Positions 37,826 through 46,472 of a DNA stretch of 64,000 bases are shown here, one piece after another. The stretch comes from Alphaproteobacteria bacterium. GTDB lineage: Bacteria > Pseudomonadota > Alphaproteobacteria > Micavibrionales > Micavibrionaceae. The stretch is taken from NCBI GenBank assembly GCA_020442425.1, contig JAGRKB010000040.1, positions 1-64,000 on the forward strand, in the 5' to 3' direction. Both the position numbers and the translations under genes were made by a program. Each line of letters opens with the position of its first letter. Within the stretch, counting starts at the first letter, position 1. Below the pieces are notes generated by a model. It had not been told where the DNA came from, searched no databases, and was given only the letters and a program-made list of their open reading frames with translations.

Positions 37826-38854
37826 TTATTTTCCCGATTCTTTAAGGGCTAACAGCACAGCCAGACGCTTTTTATATTTGAATTGAACTCCACCAAGTGT
37901 TGCCCCTTTGAAGCCTTCCTTCTCTCTTTTGATTTTCAGAGCAAGGCGCTCAATATCTTCCAACCTTGCGGGATATTTCCTGTTTGGGGACAGATGCGAG
38001 ATCACATGACCGATGACCCGACAGATCAGCTCTTCATGGGCGTTGATTAACTCCTCCCACTTAATTTCGGAATGACCGTCGTCCGAATGCTTAATGATCT
38101 GCTCAAATTTCTCGGCCAAAAGCGAATCCAGTACTTCCCTATTTTTTTGCAGGCGCCCAACCAGTGATCCGATCCGTTTTGGTGTTAGCCCCTCTTGCTC
38201 GAGCGCTTTTTTAGAGGCGCGCATTCTTCCGCGCATATATTTCCCCGACATGTTGGACGGGTCTTCAACCCAGACTATTTTTTTAAGCCTACAGGTTTCA
38301 ACAAGCGCACTATGTGTGACGCTTAACAAAGGTCTTACCAATGTCAGATGTTCAGAGTATTTTTGAATTGATTTCATGCAGGCCAGACCATCGGGGCCAG
38401 AGCCTTTTGCCAAGCGAAACAAAAATGTTTCGAATTGATCGTCAGCGTGATGAGCCAAAAAGAGATATTTTATATTCTTCTTTTTGCAGTATTCCGCCAT
38501 CATTTCATAGCGTGCTGCGCGTGCGGCTTCTTGAATCGACTTCTGATCCTCATCCGGTATCCAATTGAATTTTTTACATTTTACGCCTAGGTTTTTTGCA
38601 AAAGACGCCACCATTTTGACTTCTTGCGCCGATTCATTGCGCAATCCATGATCCACTGTCAGAATGTGCATTTCAGAGTCAGTGACGCGCCATTGATCCA
38701 GCAACCACGCCAATGCCATCGAGTCCGCGCCACCCGATACAGCAACCGCAAAGGAACCATTTTGAAGTTCTTTGATTAGGGGGAAAGGGATTTCCCTTTC
38801 CATGAGCTGTTCAATATCCGCCTTATCCAATGGCTGTTGTTGAGCCGTCGTCAC
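37826..38854 (-). CDS. tilS: tRNA(Ile)-lysidine synthase
   Basis: This 342-residue protein converts C34 of tRNA-Ile (CAU) to lysidine, changing decoding from AUG to AUA. The PP-loop is AVSGGADSMALAW (residues 33-45), with VDHGLRNES and LAHHADDQFETFLFRLAKGSG downstream. It lies four bases after cpoB, giving the usual alphaproteobacterial pal-cpoB-tilS-ftsH order. Confidence 0.95.
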   Translation of the reverse strand: MTTAQQQPLDKADIEQLMEREIPFPLIKELQNGSFAVAVSGGADSMALAWLLDQWRVTDSEMHILTVDHGLRNESAQEVKMVASFAKNLGVKCKKFNWIPDEDQKSIQEAARAARYEMMAEYCKKKNIKYLFLAHHADDQFETFLFRLAKGSGPDGLACMKSIQKYSEHLTLVRPLLSVTHSALVETCRLKKIVWVEDPSNMSGKYMRGRMRASKKALEQEGLTPKRIGSLVGRLQKNREVLDSLLAEKFEQIIKHSDDGHSEIKWEELINAHEELICRVIGHVISHLSPNRKYPARLEDIERLALKIKREKEGFKGATLGGVQFKYKKRLAVLLALKESGK

Positions 38855-38858
38855 TCAA

Positions 38859-39848
38859 TCAGTTTCCGCAACCCAGTTTTGTCATTTCCTGAGAGGCCGT
38901 TCTCAGGATGCCGGAATTTCCGTTCGGAAATTCTTTTTCAAGCTGATTGAGCGTGATACAGGCTTGTTGGATTTTTCCTGTTTTTCCCAAAGACATACCG
39001 AGCTTTAACAAACTGTCTGCCGATTTCGGGCCTTTTGGATATTTCTTATAGCTTTCGGCAAAAACGCGCGTGGCTTTATCGTAGCTTCCTTCGGCGTAGT
39101 AGTTTTCTCCCGTCCAGTAGAGCGCATTCGGTGCCAACGGGTGATCGGGGTAGCTGTTCAGAAATGTTTCAAATCCGTTTCTTGAAGCGCTGTAGTTTCC
39201 GCTTTTTAACAGTGAAAACGCCATTTCGTATTGTCCTGCCGGATCATTGCCTGCCTGAGGGATGCTGGCCCCTCCCGGAGATTGAGTGAGCGTTCCCAAA
39301 TTTTGCTGGGTCGGAGAATTTTGAGAAGCCGGAGCATTATAATCAATATCTGCCGCTCCATTTTCACTATCAGCGACAGCGCCGCCCATATCATTTACTC
39401 CTAACGTTCCCGACTGTGCGCCCATCTGATTTATGCTAGGAGCCGTTGAGCCGTTTGATTGCCGGGATGAAAATCGAAGTTCGATATCTGCCGCTAAACG
39501 ATCCAAACGATCTTTTAATTGTTGAGCTTCAAAATTTTGCTGTTCAACTTTTCCTGTCAACTGCCTGATCTGGCTTTCCATTTCAGACAAGCGCACTTCA
39601 ACATTGGCCTGATACTCTCCGCTGGCGCCTGATGGCATTGCAGAGGGTGCTGGAACTTTGCCTTTGTAAACAGCTTGATTGAGCGTATCAATTTCGCGCT
39701 CTAACCGATTCATGCGTGCGTCAAAATCTTCGGCGTGCGCCGCATCCATAGTCATGGTTATGCCCCCAACGAAGACAGCACAGGCCGCAAGTGCGGCCTG
39801 AAGTGTCGTGAGGGAGGTTGATCTTTTCAGAAAAGCTGCCATAGGCAC
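38859..39848 (-). CDS. cpoB: Cell division coordinator CpoB (YbgF)
   Basis: This 329-residue periplasmic Tol-Pal accessory protein has a signal region ending near AHAED (about residue 41), a coiled-coil trimerisation segment (about 45-125), a low-complexity linker, and TPR repeats (about 205-329), including YEMAFSLLKSGNYSASRNGFETFL and ANALYWTGENYYAEGSYDKATRVF types. It couples PBP1B activity with outer-membrane constriction. The start may be at residue 1 or 3. Confidence 0.93.
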   Translation of the reverse strand: MPMAAFLKRSTSLTTLQAALAACAVFVGGITMTMDAAHAEDFDARMNRLEREIDTLNQAVYKGKVPAPSAMPSGASGEYQANVEVRLSEMESQIRQLTGKVEQQNFEAQQLKDRLDRLAADIELRFSSRQSNGSTAPSINQMGAQSGTLGVNDMGGAVADSENGAADIDYNAPASQNSPTQQNLGTLTQSPGGASIPQAGNDPAGQYEMAFSLLKSGNYSASRNGFETFLNSYPDHPLAPNALYWTGENYYAEGSYDKATRVFAESYKKYPKGPKSADSLLKLGMSLGKTGKIQQACITLNQLEKEFPNGNSGILRTASQEMTKLGCGN

Positions 39849-39876
39849 CCCACAGGTTATTTGTTTGCTACTTCTA

Positions 39877-40392
39877 TTAGTTTACGACAGTTACGCCGCG
39901 ACGGTTTTGAGACCATGCTGCTGCTGTTGATTCAGGAACTGCCGGACGCTCTTTACCATAGCTGATGGTGTTGATGCGGTTTGCGTCAACGCCGAGAGAC
40001 ATCAAATAGCTGCGAACAGAAGAGGCACGACGCTCGCCCAGAGCCAAGTTGTATTCACGGGTTCCGCGCTCATCAGCGTGACCTTCGATTGTGACCATAA
40101 CAGCAGGATATTGTTTCATCCAAGTTGCTTGACGCTCCAAAGTTGTACGAGCTTCGTATGAAAGATCAGACTGGTCATAGCCGAAGAATACACGGTCGCC
40201 GACATTGACAACCAAATCCTGTTGAGTTCCAGGCATTACACCATTTACAGGCGCCATACCCATTTCAGAACCGGACAATTCTGTTCCGTTCATTCCGGAC
40301 ATAGAGGTGTCCATGCCGTTTTCGTCTGTTTTATCACAAGCTGACAAAGCTACGAGGGCGGCGGACATCAAAAGAAGATTACGAATAGTCAT
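39877..40392 (-). CDS. pal: Peptidoglycan-associated lipoprotein Pal
   Basis: This 171-residue outer-membrane lipoprotein has signal and lipobox MTIRNLLLMSAALVALSAC (lipidated Cys 19). A Gly/Met-rich linker leads to an OmpA-like domain (about 65-170) with FGYDQSDLSYEA and GHADERGTREYNLALGERRASSVRSYL, which binds meso-diaminopimelate in peptidoglycan. cpoB follows 28 bases downstream. tolQ, tolR, tolA and tolB are not upstream as they usually are. Confidence 0.97.
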   Translation of the reverse strand: MTIRNLLLMSAALVALSACDKTDENGMDTSMSGMNGTELSGSEMGMAPVNGVMPGTQQDLVVNVGDRVFFGYDQSDLSYEARTTLERQATWMKQYPAVMVTIEGHADERGTREYNLALGERRASSVRSYLMSLGVDANRINTISYGKERPAVPESTAAAWSQNRRGVTVVN

Positions 40393-40558
40393 GAATAGAC
40401 TCCTGTGGTGAAGACGTGTTGGAAACTTTTTTGTGTTGATCGGGCGATTCGCATCCCCCGTTTGAAACCTTTACCTAAATAGACCTTAGAAAGGGGATTC
40501 GCAAGGGGGCTGCGCCAGTTTTTTTATATTACCCCCGATAAGTCTTTTTAGAAATTCC

Positions 40559-41407
40559 TCACTCCAGACTAGTTTCCAGAGTCCGAAGAAGCAGCTCTGC
40601 ATCATAGCGATCTCCAGGATCTGTTACGGAATGAAGATATTGCCTGACCAGATCAATTGCCGAGGCTATATTTCCCAGCCGAGCGTTTAATACACTTTCA
40701 TCGAGCAGCAATCGATGCTCATCAGGGGCAAATGACCGCATCATGGCAACTGTCCCCAGCGCTTCTTCATACTCTTCTTTTTCAATCTGGCGGAATTTGA
40801 TGTTATTTTGGAGTCTGAGCAAGATTTCGCGGTTGCTGGCTTCCTGATACAACGTGGCGGACAACTCGGCATCCTGCCCCACAACCGATTTCAAAAGCTG
40901 ACGAAGATCGGAGGCCTGCAAAATCCGGAACTGGTGGAACGGATCACAGATCACCCGCTTTCCTTCCTGATCAAACCTCAAGAGAAAATGTCCGGGGAAG
41001 TTTATTCCGAAAACTTCCCAGCCCTGCGCTTTTCCCGCCTCAATCGCCAGTATTGATAACGCAATCGGCAGTCCTTTACGACGATCGATCACTTCTATCA
41101 TATTGGCATTGCGAAGATCATTGTATGTTTCTTCATCCCCTGCGTAGCCATGCTGATCACAAATCACATGTTTCAGGGATGCTATTTTTGTTTCGGGGTT
41201 ATCACTGGCTCCGGCCGCTATTAAATCTTCAAAGCGCTGGCCGACTTGGTCGCATATTTTTTTAATATGAGTCAGATATGGCCCTAAACTTCTTCCCCGG
41301 TGGTTTTCCAATGCTAGATGAAGTGCCGTTTCTGCCAGAGGGATTTTTTCATCGGAGAATTCTCCGAAAAATCTCAAACCCTCTTTTTTATTTTCCTTCT
41401 CGGTCAA
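40559..41407 (-). CDS. SirB1-family protein (transglutaminase-like with TPR)
   Basis: This 282-residue protein has a SirB1-type N-terminus with the transglutaminase-like core: YNDLRNANMIEVIDRRKGLPIALSILAIEAGKAQGWEVFGINFPGHFLLRF (about residues 97-145). A TPR-like helical tail follows (about 205-280). The family's activity is undetermined. It is transcribed towards pal, but 166 bp and pal's own promoter region intervene. Confidence 0.85.
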   Translation of the reverse strand: MTEKENKKEGLRFFGEFSDEKIPLAETALHLALENHRGRSLGPYLTHIKKICDQVGQRFEDLIAAGASDNPETKIASLKHVICDQHGYAGDEETYNDLRNANMIEVIDRRKGLPIALSILAIEAGKAQGWEVFGINFPGHFLLRFDQEGKRVICDPFHQFRILQASDLRQLLKSVVGQDAELSATLYQEASNREILLRLQNNIKFRQIEKEEYEEALGTVAMMRSFAPDEHRLLLDESVLNARLGNIASAIDLVRQYLHSVTDPGDRYDAELLLRTLETSLE

Positions 41408-41455
41408 AAGCTTACCGTTCCTTTTTGATTCAAACTCTTAAATTTCTTCATTCCC

Positions 41456-42268
41456 CTAAGGAGGCAGCATTTCCGATTCAACGGAAGATGGCGCCACGTA
41501 CCCAGTTGAAGAACCGGAGGCCGCTCCCTCCATGCTACCAGCCAAAGGAACCGGTTGTCCATTTTGCCCATCATTATAATCATACGGGACAGATCCACCC
41601 TGCCCCTGTTGCCCCAGCTGCCCTTGTTGCTCTTCATAAGCAACGCCCTGAGCGGAACCTGTCTGGAACCCACTGCCCGGTTCTACAGGGGCTCCCAAAA
41701 ACTTCACGTAGGATATGACCTCTTTTACGCCGCCAATTTTTCGAGCAATATCAATGACACGATCCAATTCATCCTGACTTTGCGCAACTCCCATCAAATA
41801 GACGGCGCCACGGACTGTTTCAATCGAGTAGTTGATTGATTGGATGTATTTATCGAAGGTAATTTGCGTTCTGAGCTGACCTGAAATCCACGTATCTTTT
41901 GCAAAGCTGGCCAAGGTTGCACTTTCCCCTATTCGAATTTCATTAATAACCTGCTTCACCCCTTCCGGCTGCCACGCCAGACGAATGGCTTCAACACGAT
42001 CTTCAGGAGATTGAACAACCCCCGTCACCAAAACGCGTCCTTGATTAACATTCAAGTTCAATTTTCCGAACATGTTTACGTCACGACGAAACCACAAATC
42101 GGAGATAGACAGGCGAATGGCTTCATCAGAGATCGTTCCTCTTATCCCACCTTCCTTGGCCGCCGAGACACCGACTGCGGCTCCAACTCCTGATGCCATT
42201 CCGAGTGAAGTGCATCCGGAGAGTAGCATGGTTGAAGCCATAAGGGTTAAATACAAAGCCTTTTTCAT
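41456..42268 (-). CDS. BON-domain lipoprotein
   Basis: This 270-residue predicted lipoprotein has lipobox TMLLSGC (Cys 19). Two BON domains follow (about 48-110 and 125-190), each with the VxGVVxSxEDRxxAIxLA-type signature. The C-terminal 70 residues are Gln/Gly/Ser-rich and probably disordered. BON lipoproteins such as DolP maintain outer-membrane integrity. The position between yraN/rsmI and the SirB1-like gene matches the usual DolP neighbourhood. Confidence 0.9.
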   Translation of the reverse strand: MKKALYLTLMASTMLLSGCTSLGMASGVGAAVGVSAAKEGGIRGTISDEAIRLSISDLWFRRDVNMFGKLNLNVNQGRVLVTGVVQSPEDRVEAIRLAWQPEGVKQVINEIRIGESATLASFAKDTWISGQLRTQITFDKYIQSINYSIETVRGAVYLMGVAQSQDELDRVIDIARKIGGVKEVISYVKFLGAPVEPGSGFQTGSAQGVAYEEQQGQLGQQGQGGSVPYDYNDGQNGQPVPLAGSMEGAASGSSTGYVAPSSVESEMLPP

Positions 42269-42360
42269 CGTTTTAAACCTTTCAGTTTTTCAAGTCCGTC
42301 TATCTTTTGAAATTGCCGCGAGAAAACAGCGGCGCGAATCGTATTAAAATTTCTGCCCCA

Positions 42361-42732
42361 TTATGGGCTTGGAAACCATGCATTGTCCAGATGCCAGATA
42401 CGAAAACCTGACACCACCACAACATCAAAACGCTGATCGACTTCAATCCCCCCCGATTTATTTCCGCTTTTTTGCATGTAATGTTGTGCCGCTCTTGATA
42501 TTCTGGATTTCATTTTTGGTGTAATGCACGTCATTCCCTCATCGCGGGATGGTCTGAGTTTTACCTCAACAAATATGATCTTGCCGGATTTTTTAAAAAT
42601 CAAATCAACCTCGCCCACTGGGGTTTTGTATCGCCACGCTTTGAAGCTATAGCCCTTTAAAATCAAAAACGCTGCCGCATAAAATTCGGCAAACATTCCT
42701 CGTCTATAATCAGAAAATAATTTATTTTTCAC
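42361..42732 (-). CDS. yraN: YraN family (UPF0102) protein
   Basis: This 123-residue protein has the nuclease-like core RRGMFAEFYAAAFLILKGY, then GEVDLIFKKSGKIIFVEVKLR with Glu-Asp-ExK residues of the PD-(D/E)xK fold. Function is unproven, but the fold suggests nucleic-acid cleavage or repair. It lies 25 bases after rsmI, the standard neighbourhood. Confidence 0.92.
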   Translation of the reverse strand: MKNKLFSDYRRGMFAEFYAAAFLILKGYSFKAWRYKTPVGEVDLIFKKSGKIIFVEVKLRPSRDEGMTCITPKMKSRISRAAQHYMQKSGNKSGGIEVDQRFDVVVVSGFRIWHLDNAWFPSP

Positions 42733-42757
42733 AATCTTTTAGCCTGAAATGTTTATC

Positions 42758-43654
42758 TTATTTTTCCGGTTCATCTTTAATTTCCAGCGCACGATTATAG
42801 ATTTGTTTTTTGGGCAATCCGGTTTTTTGAACCAAAACCTCAACAGCACCCTTCAATGTATCTGATTTCAATTGTTCTTTTATCAGAGCATCGAGATCAA
42901 TTTCTTCATGAATTTCTTCTCCGCGATCAATGACCAAGACGAATTCCCCTTTTGGAACTCCTTCTTCGGCAAGGCGATTTCGAATATCCGAAACACTCCC
43001 ACGCCAAACTTCTTCAAATTTCTTGGTCAATTCCCTGACCAATGCCATTTGCCGATCACCCAACGTTATTTCAATGTCCTGAGTGGCAGCTTCAAGGCGC
43101 GATCCCGCTTCGAACAAAATAATTGTCGACGGAACGTTCTTCCATTGTGAGAGAATTTCTTGTCTAGCCTTTGTTTTTGAAGGCAAAAATCCAAGAAATG
43201 AAAAATGGTCACTGGGGAGCGCCGAGAGCTGAAGTGCTGTTAATGGTGCATTCGCTCCGGGGAGGCTCGTTACATATAAATTCTGCATTGCGCAGTCCCG
43301 AACCAACTTATATCCCGGATCGGAGATTAGGGGCATTCCTGCATCTGATACCAACGCAACCATTTGACCTTGCTTGATTCTCTCAATGATGACGGGTCGT
43401 TGCGTATCGGCATTATGCTCGTGATATGGCAATAATTTTTGTTTAATCCCCAACAAGGATAAAAGCTTTCCTGTCATGCGAGTGTCTTCACAGGCCACAC
43501 AATCTGCGGCCTTTAAAATATCCAACGCCCTTAGTGTTATGTCCCTCAAATTCCCAATTGGAGTTGCTACCAAAAACAATCCGGCTGTTTTTTGTATAGG
43601 CTGAATTAAAGATTCAAAATCTGCAGTTGATGAATCTGTGATCATGTCAGTCAT
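42758..43654 (-). CDS. rsmI: 16S rRNA 2'-O-ribose C1402 methyltransferase
   Basis: This 298-residue SAM-dependent tetrapyrrole-methylase-fold enzyme modifies 16S rRNA C1402. It has LVATPIGNLRDITLRALDIL at about 28-47, CEDTRMTGKLLSLL and VSDAGMPLISDPGYKLV, and a C-terminal HTH-like tail (GAVEVLVQKTGLPKKQIYNRALEI). It is divergent from the LpoA-like gene, sharing an 84-bp promoter region. Confidence 0.96.
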   Translation of the reverse strand: MTDMITDSSTADFESLIQPIQKTAGLFLVATPIGNLRDITLRALDILKAADCVACEDTRMTGKLLSLLGIKQKLLPYHEHNADTQRPVIIERIKQGQMVALVSDAGMPLISDPGYKLVRDCAMQNLYVTSLPGANAPLTALQLSALPSDHFSFLGFLPSKTKARQEILSQWKNVPSTIILFEAGSRLEAATQDIEITLGDRQMALVRELTKKFEEVWRGSVSDIRNRLAEEGVPKGEFVLVIDRGEEIHEEIDLDALIKEQLKSDTLKGAVEVLVQKTGLPKKQIYNRALEIKDEPEK

Positions 43655-43738
43655 CTGTCTTGTTTCCCGTTCGGGTTTTGTGTAGGGTCAAGTCCTTCAG
43701 TTTTTTTATTCATATACAAAGATGTACGGGAGCTTTTG

Positions 43739-44935
43739 ATGCTACGCAATCTGCTTTTTGTTATTTCGGTGACTTTCTTGTGTTCCGCACTCCTGACCTC
43801 TTGCGTCAGCTCCAGCGGCAGCCCCTGGAAAACCAGCAGCACAACCCGTCATGCTCCATCGCCTTCCCATGCTCCGCAAAATACCCAAGATGCAGCCTTA
43901 ATAACTCCGGATCAGGCGCCAGTGGCTATTAAATCCAAAGTGGCGATGCTCCTACCTCTTTCCGGACGCGGGAGCGATACAGGCGAAGCTATGTTAAATG
44001 CCGCTCTTTTGGCGATGAATGATCTGGGGGCTACGGATTTGTTCGAGCTGATGCCAAAAGATACAGGAGAAGGTGCGGCCTTAGCGGCGCAAGAGGCTCT
44101 TCATGAGGGCGCGGGACTTATTTTGGGCCCAGTTTTTTCTGATGACACCAAAGCTGTGGCTCCTTTGGCTGTCCAGCGCGGCGTCGGGGTTGTTTCCTTT
44201 TCGACCGATACTACAGCCGCGGTCGGGACAACTTTTCTGATGGGATTTGTACCACAAACTCAAGTCGAGCAAATTATTGATTTTGCTGCCACCCGGCAGA
44301 TTAGAAGTATCGCTCTGATTGCTCCGCGCAATGCTTACGGGGATGCCGTGGCTGCCAGTTTTTACTCGCAAATGCAGCTTCGTTCCTTGCAAAATGCCGG
44401 ATTGGTTCGCTATAGCGGGCAAGTTCCTGATACAGCAGAGCTAGCCAGTCTCAATCAAAGCCGTCCGCAGGCAATCCTGATTGCGACCCCTGCACCGATT
44501 GCCGCCAAGATATCCGCCCAAATTACAGCGATGGGGATGCCCCCTACACTCGTCAAACGTTTAGGAACAGGATTATGGGATGATACAGCATCTTATCAAT
44601 ATTCTGAGCTTCAGGGCGCTTGGTATGCCGCGTCCTCTCCTGATCTACGTGTTCGTTTCGAGAGGCGCTATCGCGAAATGTACGGAACACAACCTCCACG
44701 CCTCGCCTCTTTGGCCTATGATGCCACTGCGCTGGCTGTCGTTTTGTCCAAGTCCGGAAAAGGGTATGGCCGCCAAGCTCTGACCAATCCTAACGGTTTT
44801 GCCGGTATTGACGGTATCTTCCGATTCCGTATGGATGGGTTAGCAGATCGCGGTCTCGGTATTCTGGAAATATCATCCGGTCGCGCCGTTCAAATTCAAA
44901 ACGCTCCGTCCAGCTTCGCCCAGCAGAAACGTTAG
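43739..44935 (+). CDS. LpoA-like penicillin-binding protein activator (lipoprotein)
   Basis: This 398-residue lipoprotein has signal and lipobox (VTFLCSALLTSC). The main part is a periplasmic-binding-protein type I fold, with KVAMLLPLSGRGSDTGEAMLNAALLAMND near residue 65 and LILGPVFSDDTKAVAPLA. This is the LpoA/LppC C-terminal domain that activates PBP1A or binds a ligand. The N-terminal TPR-rich part of E. coli LpoA is absent, as in most alphaproteobacteria. The ATG at 43739 is preferred over an overlapping TTG because CGGGAG lies seven bases before it. Confidence 0.87.
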   Translation: MLRNLLFVISVTFLCSALLTSCVSSSGSPWKTSSTTRHAPSPSHAPQNTQDAALITPDQAPVAIKSKVAMLLPLSGRGSDTGEAMLNAALLAMNDLGATDLFELMPKDTGEGAALAAQEALHEGAGLILGPVFSDDTKAVAPLAVQRGVGVVSFSTDTTAAVGTTFLMGFVPQTQVEQIIDFAATRQIRSIALIAPRNAYGDAVAASFYSQMQLRSLQNAGLVRYSGQVPDTAELASLNQSRPQAILIATPAPIAAKISAQITAMGMPPTLVKRLGTGLWDDTASYQYSELQGAWYAASSPDLRVRFERRYREMYGTQPPRLASLAYDATALAVVLSKSGKGYGRQALTNPNGFAGIDGIFRFRMDGLADRGLGILEISSGRAVQIQNAPSSFAQQKR

Positions 44936-45055
44936 CACTCGCAAGATAATAACAAGAAAAGTATTTTTTTATTCAGTTTTACTTGCTCTTTTCACGGATT
45001 TGGGGGTAAAACTCCAACCTTGCTTGATTTCATCGCCTAACCTTATGAGGATCCT

Positions 45056-45736
45056 ATGGCCATCTCTGCCGCAACAAAAGTGCAATCCGATGCCCCGGAA
45101 TTTGACCTTCCAACTCCAGAAGGACAAGACAATGATCAATCTTCAGGCGGTATGACTTCCATCAATTCCAAGAACTCCGGTCGCCCGCGTTCTGAAAAAT
45201 CACGTAATGCCATTCTGGATGCGACCAACAAATTGCTTCTTCATATGTCTGTGCGAGAGGTTTCCATTGAAGCGGTTGCCAAAAAAGCCGGTGTTGGCAA
45301 AACCACGATCTACAGATGGTGGCCTAATAAGGTCGGCCTTATTCTGGATGCTGTTTCCGGTCCTATGGGTGTTTTGCCTGCTCCGGTTCAGGGGGCAGAT
45401 GCCTCCGACTCCCTCACCAAGCAACTGGAACGTTTTACCCGCATTTGTCGCGGTCGCGGCGGAAAAATCATTGCCGAGATTTATGCCGAGGCTCAAGGTG
45501 ACCCGGAACTCCAAGCTTTGTTCTTCGAGAAATTCATGCTTCAACATGAAGAAATTCTAGCTAGCATTATTCAAAGCGGAAAAGAAAGCGGCACATTCTC
45601 TTCCAATATGGATACCGGACTGGCTGTTGATATGATTTATGGTTCTGTATTTTATCACCTGATGAGCAATCCTGAACCTTTGGATCAGAATTTTTCGAAT
45701 ACACTCATCATGGAAGCGTTGCGCATTCTCAAATAA
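45056..45736 (+). CDS. TetR/AcrR-family transcriptional regulator
   Basis: The DNA-binding HTH of this 226-residue protein spans about residues 45-95: [51 protein letters not shown]. The C-terminal ligand domain is a helical bundle. An unusually long disordered N-terminal extension (about 40 residues, acidic and Gly/Ser-rich) precedes the HTH. It overlaps the next gene by one base (TAATG), so the two are translated together. Confidence 0.88.
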   Translation: MAISAATKVQSDAPEFDLPTPEGQDNDQSSGGMTSINSKNSGRPRSEKSRNAILDATNKLLLHMSVREVSIEAVAKKAGVGKTTIYRWWPNKVGLILDAVSGPMGVLPAPVQGADASDSLTKQLERFTRICRGRGGKIIAEIYAEAQGDPELQALFFEKFMLQHEEILASIIQSGKESGTFSSNMDTGLAVDMIYGSVFYHLMSNPEPLDQNFSNTLIMEALRILK

Positions 45737-46464
45737 TGAATGATTTGTTTGACAGTATTGATGATCCTTTAGAGGAAGAGGCCAGTTCTTCGCAGAAAAG
45801 TGTCGCCTCTTCCCCCGATTGCGGGTTATACCTTATCCTCTCCCCGACTGCCGATCACGATAAGCAAGCCTTTCAATTGGGGCAGGCTTTGCACGCCGCC
45901 AATCGTTTTTCTGCCTACTCCCTTAATCGGCATGTTGTTGAGTTTCGTCCAGAGATCGTTCATGGCGACGACTCCTTGACAGAAATTGCCAAGAAATATT
46001 GTGACGTCACTCAAAAGAACGGTTTTGTCTTCCTTATATATGATGACATTATTCTGGCACGGGATATCGGTGCGGATGGCGTTTTATGCTCTTCCCTGAA
46101 AAAATGCTCCGATGCCCGAAAAATGCTCGATGAGAATGCCATTATCGGCCTAAAGGCTTCGGCACAAACGCAGGCTCAATCCGCCATCTCTCTGGAACTA
46201 GATTATGTTTTATTTTCCCGAACTGATGGGGATAGTTCTTTGATTGAGCTTTTGAACTGGTGGACAACGACGACCGACATTCCGGCAGCAATTGAAGGAA
46301 ATTTCGATCAGGAAAATTGCGCTCCGTTTATTCTTGCCGGTGCAACTTTTATTGACGCCAGCCACCACATCTGGACTCACCCTTCAGGAAATCCCATGCA
46401 AGGGACTGTGAATATGTTGGATGCTATAGAGCGTCACGGGACAAAACCTCAAGCCTTGAATTAG
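45736..46464 (+). CDS. ThiE/TenI-fold protein (degenerate thiamine-phosphate synthase-like)
   Basis: The order of strands and motifs in this 242-residue protein follows thiamine-phosphate synthase: GLYLILSPTADH, FVFLIYDDIILARDIGADGVLCSS (as in the ThiE ND-ALALGADGVHLG region), AIIGLKASAQTQAQSAISLELDYVLFS (as in IIGVSAHS...GADYV). Several substrate-binding residues look altered, so activity is uncertain. It is coupled to the TetR gene and may be its partner or sensor rather than a thiamine enzyme. Confidence 0.6.
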   Translation: MNDLFDSIDDPLEEEASSSQKSVASSPDCGLYLILSPTADHDKQAFQLGQALHAANRFSAYSLNRHVVEFRPEIVHGDDSLTEIAKKYCDVTQKNGFVFLIYDDIILARDIGADGVLCSSLKKCSDARKMLDENAIIGLKASAQTQAQSAISLELDYVLFSRTDGDSSLIELLNWWTTTTDIPAAIEGNFDQENCAPFILAGATFIDASHHIWTHPSGNPMQGTVNMLDAIERHGTKPQALN

Positions 46465-46472
46465 ACTTTTTT

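Noticed and set aside
41278-41718. 146-residue plus-strand open frame
   Set aside because: It is antisense to the SirB1-like and BON lipoprotein genes and has no independent support.
45736-46464. Functional thiE
   Set aside because: The fold is plausible, but motif residues are altered and it is coupled to a regulator, so a bare thiE symbol is not justified.
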